From: Pseudomonas fluorescens
Lineage (GTDB): Bacteria > Pseudomonadota > Gammaproteobacteria > Pseudomonadales > Pseudomonadaceae
DNA length: 36,889 nucleotides
Reading direction: 5' to 3'
NCBI RefSeq assembly: GCF_018614655.1
Contig: NZ_JAGGOG010000015.1
Span: 1 to 36,889, forward strand
Part shown: positions 36,488 to 36,889 of the stretch, one piece after another
How the letters are laid out: every line of letters begins with the position of its first letter
How positions within the stretch are numbered: position 1 is the stretch's first letter
The notes under the pieces: generated by a model
The model's input: only the letters and a program-made list of their open reading frames with translations
What the model was told of the DNA's origin: nothing
Database searches by the model: none
Position numbers and translations under genes: made by a program

Positions 36488-36619
36488 TACGCGTGATTAA
36501 CCATCGAGAGGGAGAAGAAAAGAGCACGCATTCTCGCATGTCGTGACGTAAGGGCAAAGGCGCTTGGTCTGCAAATACCCCTAACCCCTTAAATAAAATG
36601 AATTTTTTTCAAAAAGGAT

Positions 36620-36648
36620 TTGACGGGTTTGGGGGGCATCTATACTAT
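36620..36648 (+). promoter_or_regulatory. tRNA cluster promoter
   Basis: TTGACG (36620-36625) and TATACT (36641-36646, 15-base spacer) or TACTAT (36643-36648, 17-base spacer). A G+C-rich CGTCGC discriminator follows, as in stringently controlled stable-RNA promoters. The transcript would include a leader of about 110 bases before tRNA-Arg. Confidence 0.65.
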
Positions 36649-36763
36649 TCGTCGCACTTGTCGGGCACAGCCTAGCACTGGTTCAGAAGGTCTAGCAGAA
36701 TTGTTGTTCTGATAGACTGGAAAGCACTTAGTTTGTAATCCTCAAAGAGTACAGATTAATAAG

Positions 36764-36840
36764 GCGCCCGTAGCTCAGCTGGATAGAGCATCCGCCTTCT
36801 AAGCGGATGGTCGCAGGTTCGAGTCCTGCCGGGTGCGCCA
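36764..36840 (+). tRNA. tRNA-Arg (anticodon UCU)
   Basis: A 77-base cloverleaf. The acceptor arm GCGCCCG pairs with CGGGTGC, followed by GCCA with encoded CCA. The D arm is AGCTCAGCTGGATAGAGC, the anticodon stem TCCGC/GCGGA with loop CTTCTAA (anticodon TCT, reading AGA), and the T arm GCAGGTTCGAGTCCTGC. Confidence 0.95.
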
Positions 36841-36872
36841 TTAGGCAGCTTTGGCACAAGTAGCGCTATATG

Positions 36873-36889
36873 GTGGGCGTAGCTCAGTT
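36873..36889 (+). tRNA. tRNA, 5' end only, probably tRNA-His
   Basis: GTGGGCGTAGCTCAGTT has the acceptor and D-arm start of a tRNA; the window ends here. The GTGGG- start and the folD-Arg-His order known in pseudomonads suggest tRNA-His, but the anticodon is outside the window. Confidence 0.6.

Overview
This window looks like chromosomal DNA of a Pseudomonas of the fluorescens group. The evidence is high-GC coding with a FpvA-type ferripyoverdine receptor beside PvdE, a promoter matching the Pseudomonas iron-starvation (IS) box, the folD / tRNA-Arg / tRNA-His arrangement, OprD-type porins, and several pairs of the short REP palindromes typical of this group (GGGAGC..GGCTTGC..GCGA). I saw no transposase, integrase, phage module, CRISPR array or rRNA. 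Every family call comes from reading motifs; no database search was run.

Layout. (1) 1-1925: the 3' end of an Rhs gene with a variable toxin tip and an abutting immunity-type gene, then a second, promoterless-looking toxin tail with its own overlapping partner. This block is visibly AT-richer than the rest and is the accessory part of the window. (2) 2002-9338: fpvA and pvdE (minus strand) for pyoverdine uptake and export, with an exact IS box upstream of pvdE and a Fur-like site upstream of fpvA; an MFS/HlyD efflux pair diverges from them. (3) 9447-16337 (minus): a hexuronate operon with uronate dehydrogenase, an SMP-30 lactonase, a three-part TRAP transporter and a mutarotase, plus an OprD porin. 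The udh and oprD promoters share the same -35/-10/operator layout, so they are probably one regulon whose repressor is not in the window. (4) 16481-18174 (minus): GNAT acetyltransferase, CopC and CopD. (5) 18318-26852: the reductive pyrimidine degradation locus. It holds a RutR-like TetR regulator, PreA and PreT (dihydropyrimidine dehydrogenase), dihydropyrimidinase, an NCS1 permease and a beta-ureidopropionase, arranged around a 600-bp AT-rich divergent control region that contains a strong palindrome. (6) 26978-32757 (minus): an RND pump, adaptor and outer-membrane factor whose genes overlap end to end. (7) 32973-34439: a small lipoprotein, a 54-residue His-rich membrane protein, and a C39-peptidase-like lipoprotein that appears to have lost its catalytic residues. 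(8) 34486-36889: pbpG, folD and the start of a tRNA cluster (Arg-UCU complete, His cut by the window end).

How they fit together. The iron block couples export of pyoverdine precursor (PvdE) with uptake of ferripyoverdine (FpvA). The uronate block imports hexuronates through OprD and TRAP, oxidises them to aldarolactones (Udh) and hydrolyses these (SMP-30). The pyrimidine block imports bases (NCS1), reduces them (PreAT), opens the ring (HydA) and releases the beta-amino acid (ureidopropionase). REP pairs sit at gene 3' ends throughout. The most novel material is the Rhs tip with the displaced second toxin/immunity pair, the shared uronate operators, the palindrome upstream of hydA and the inactive-looking C39-like lipoprotein.
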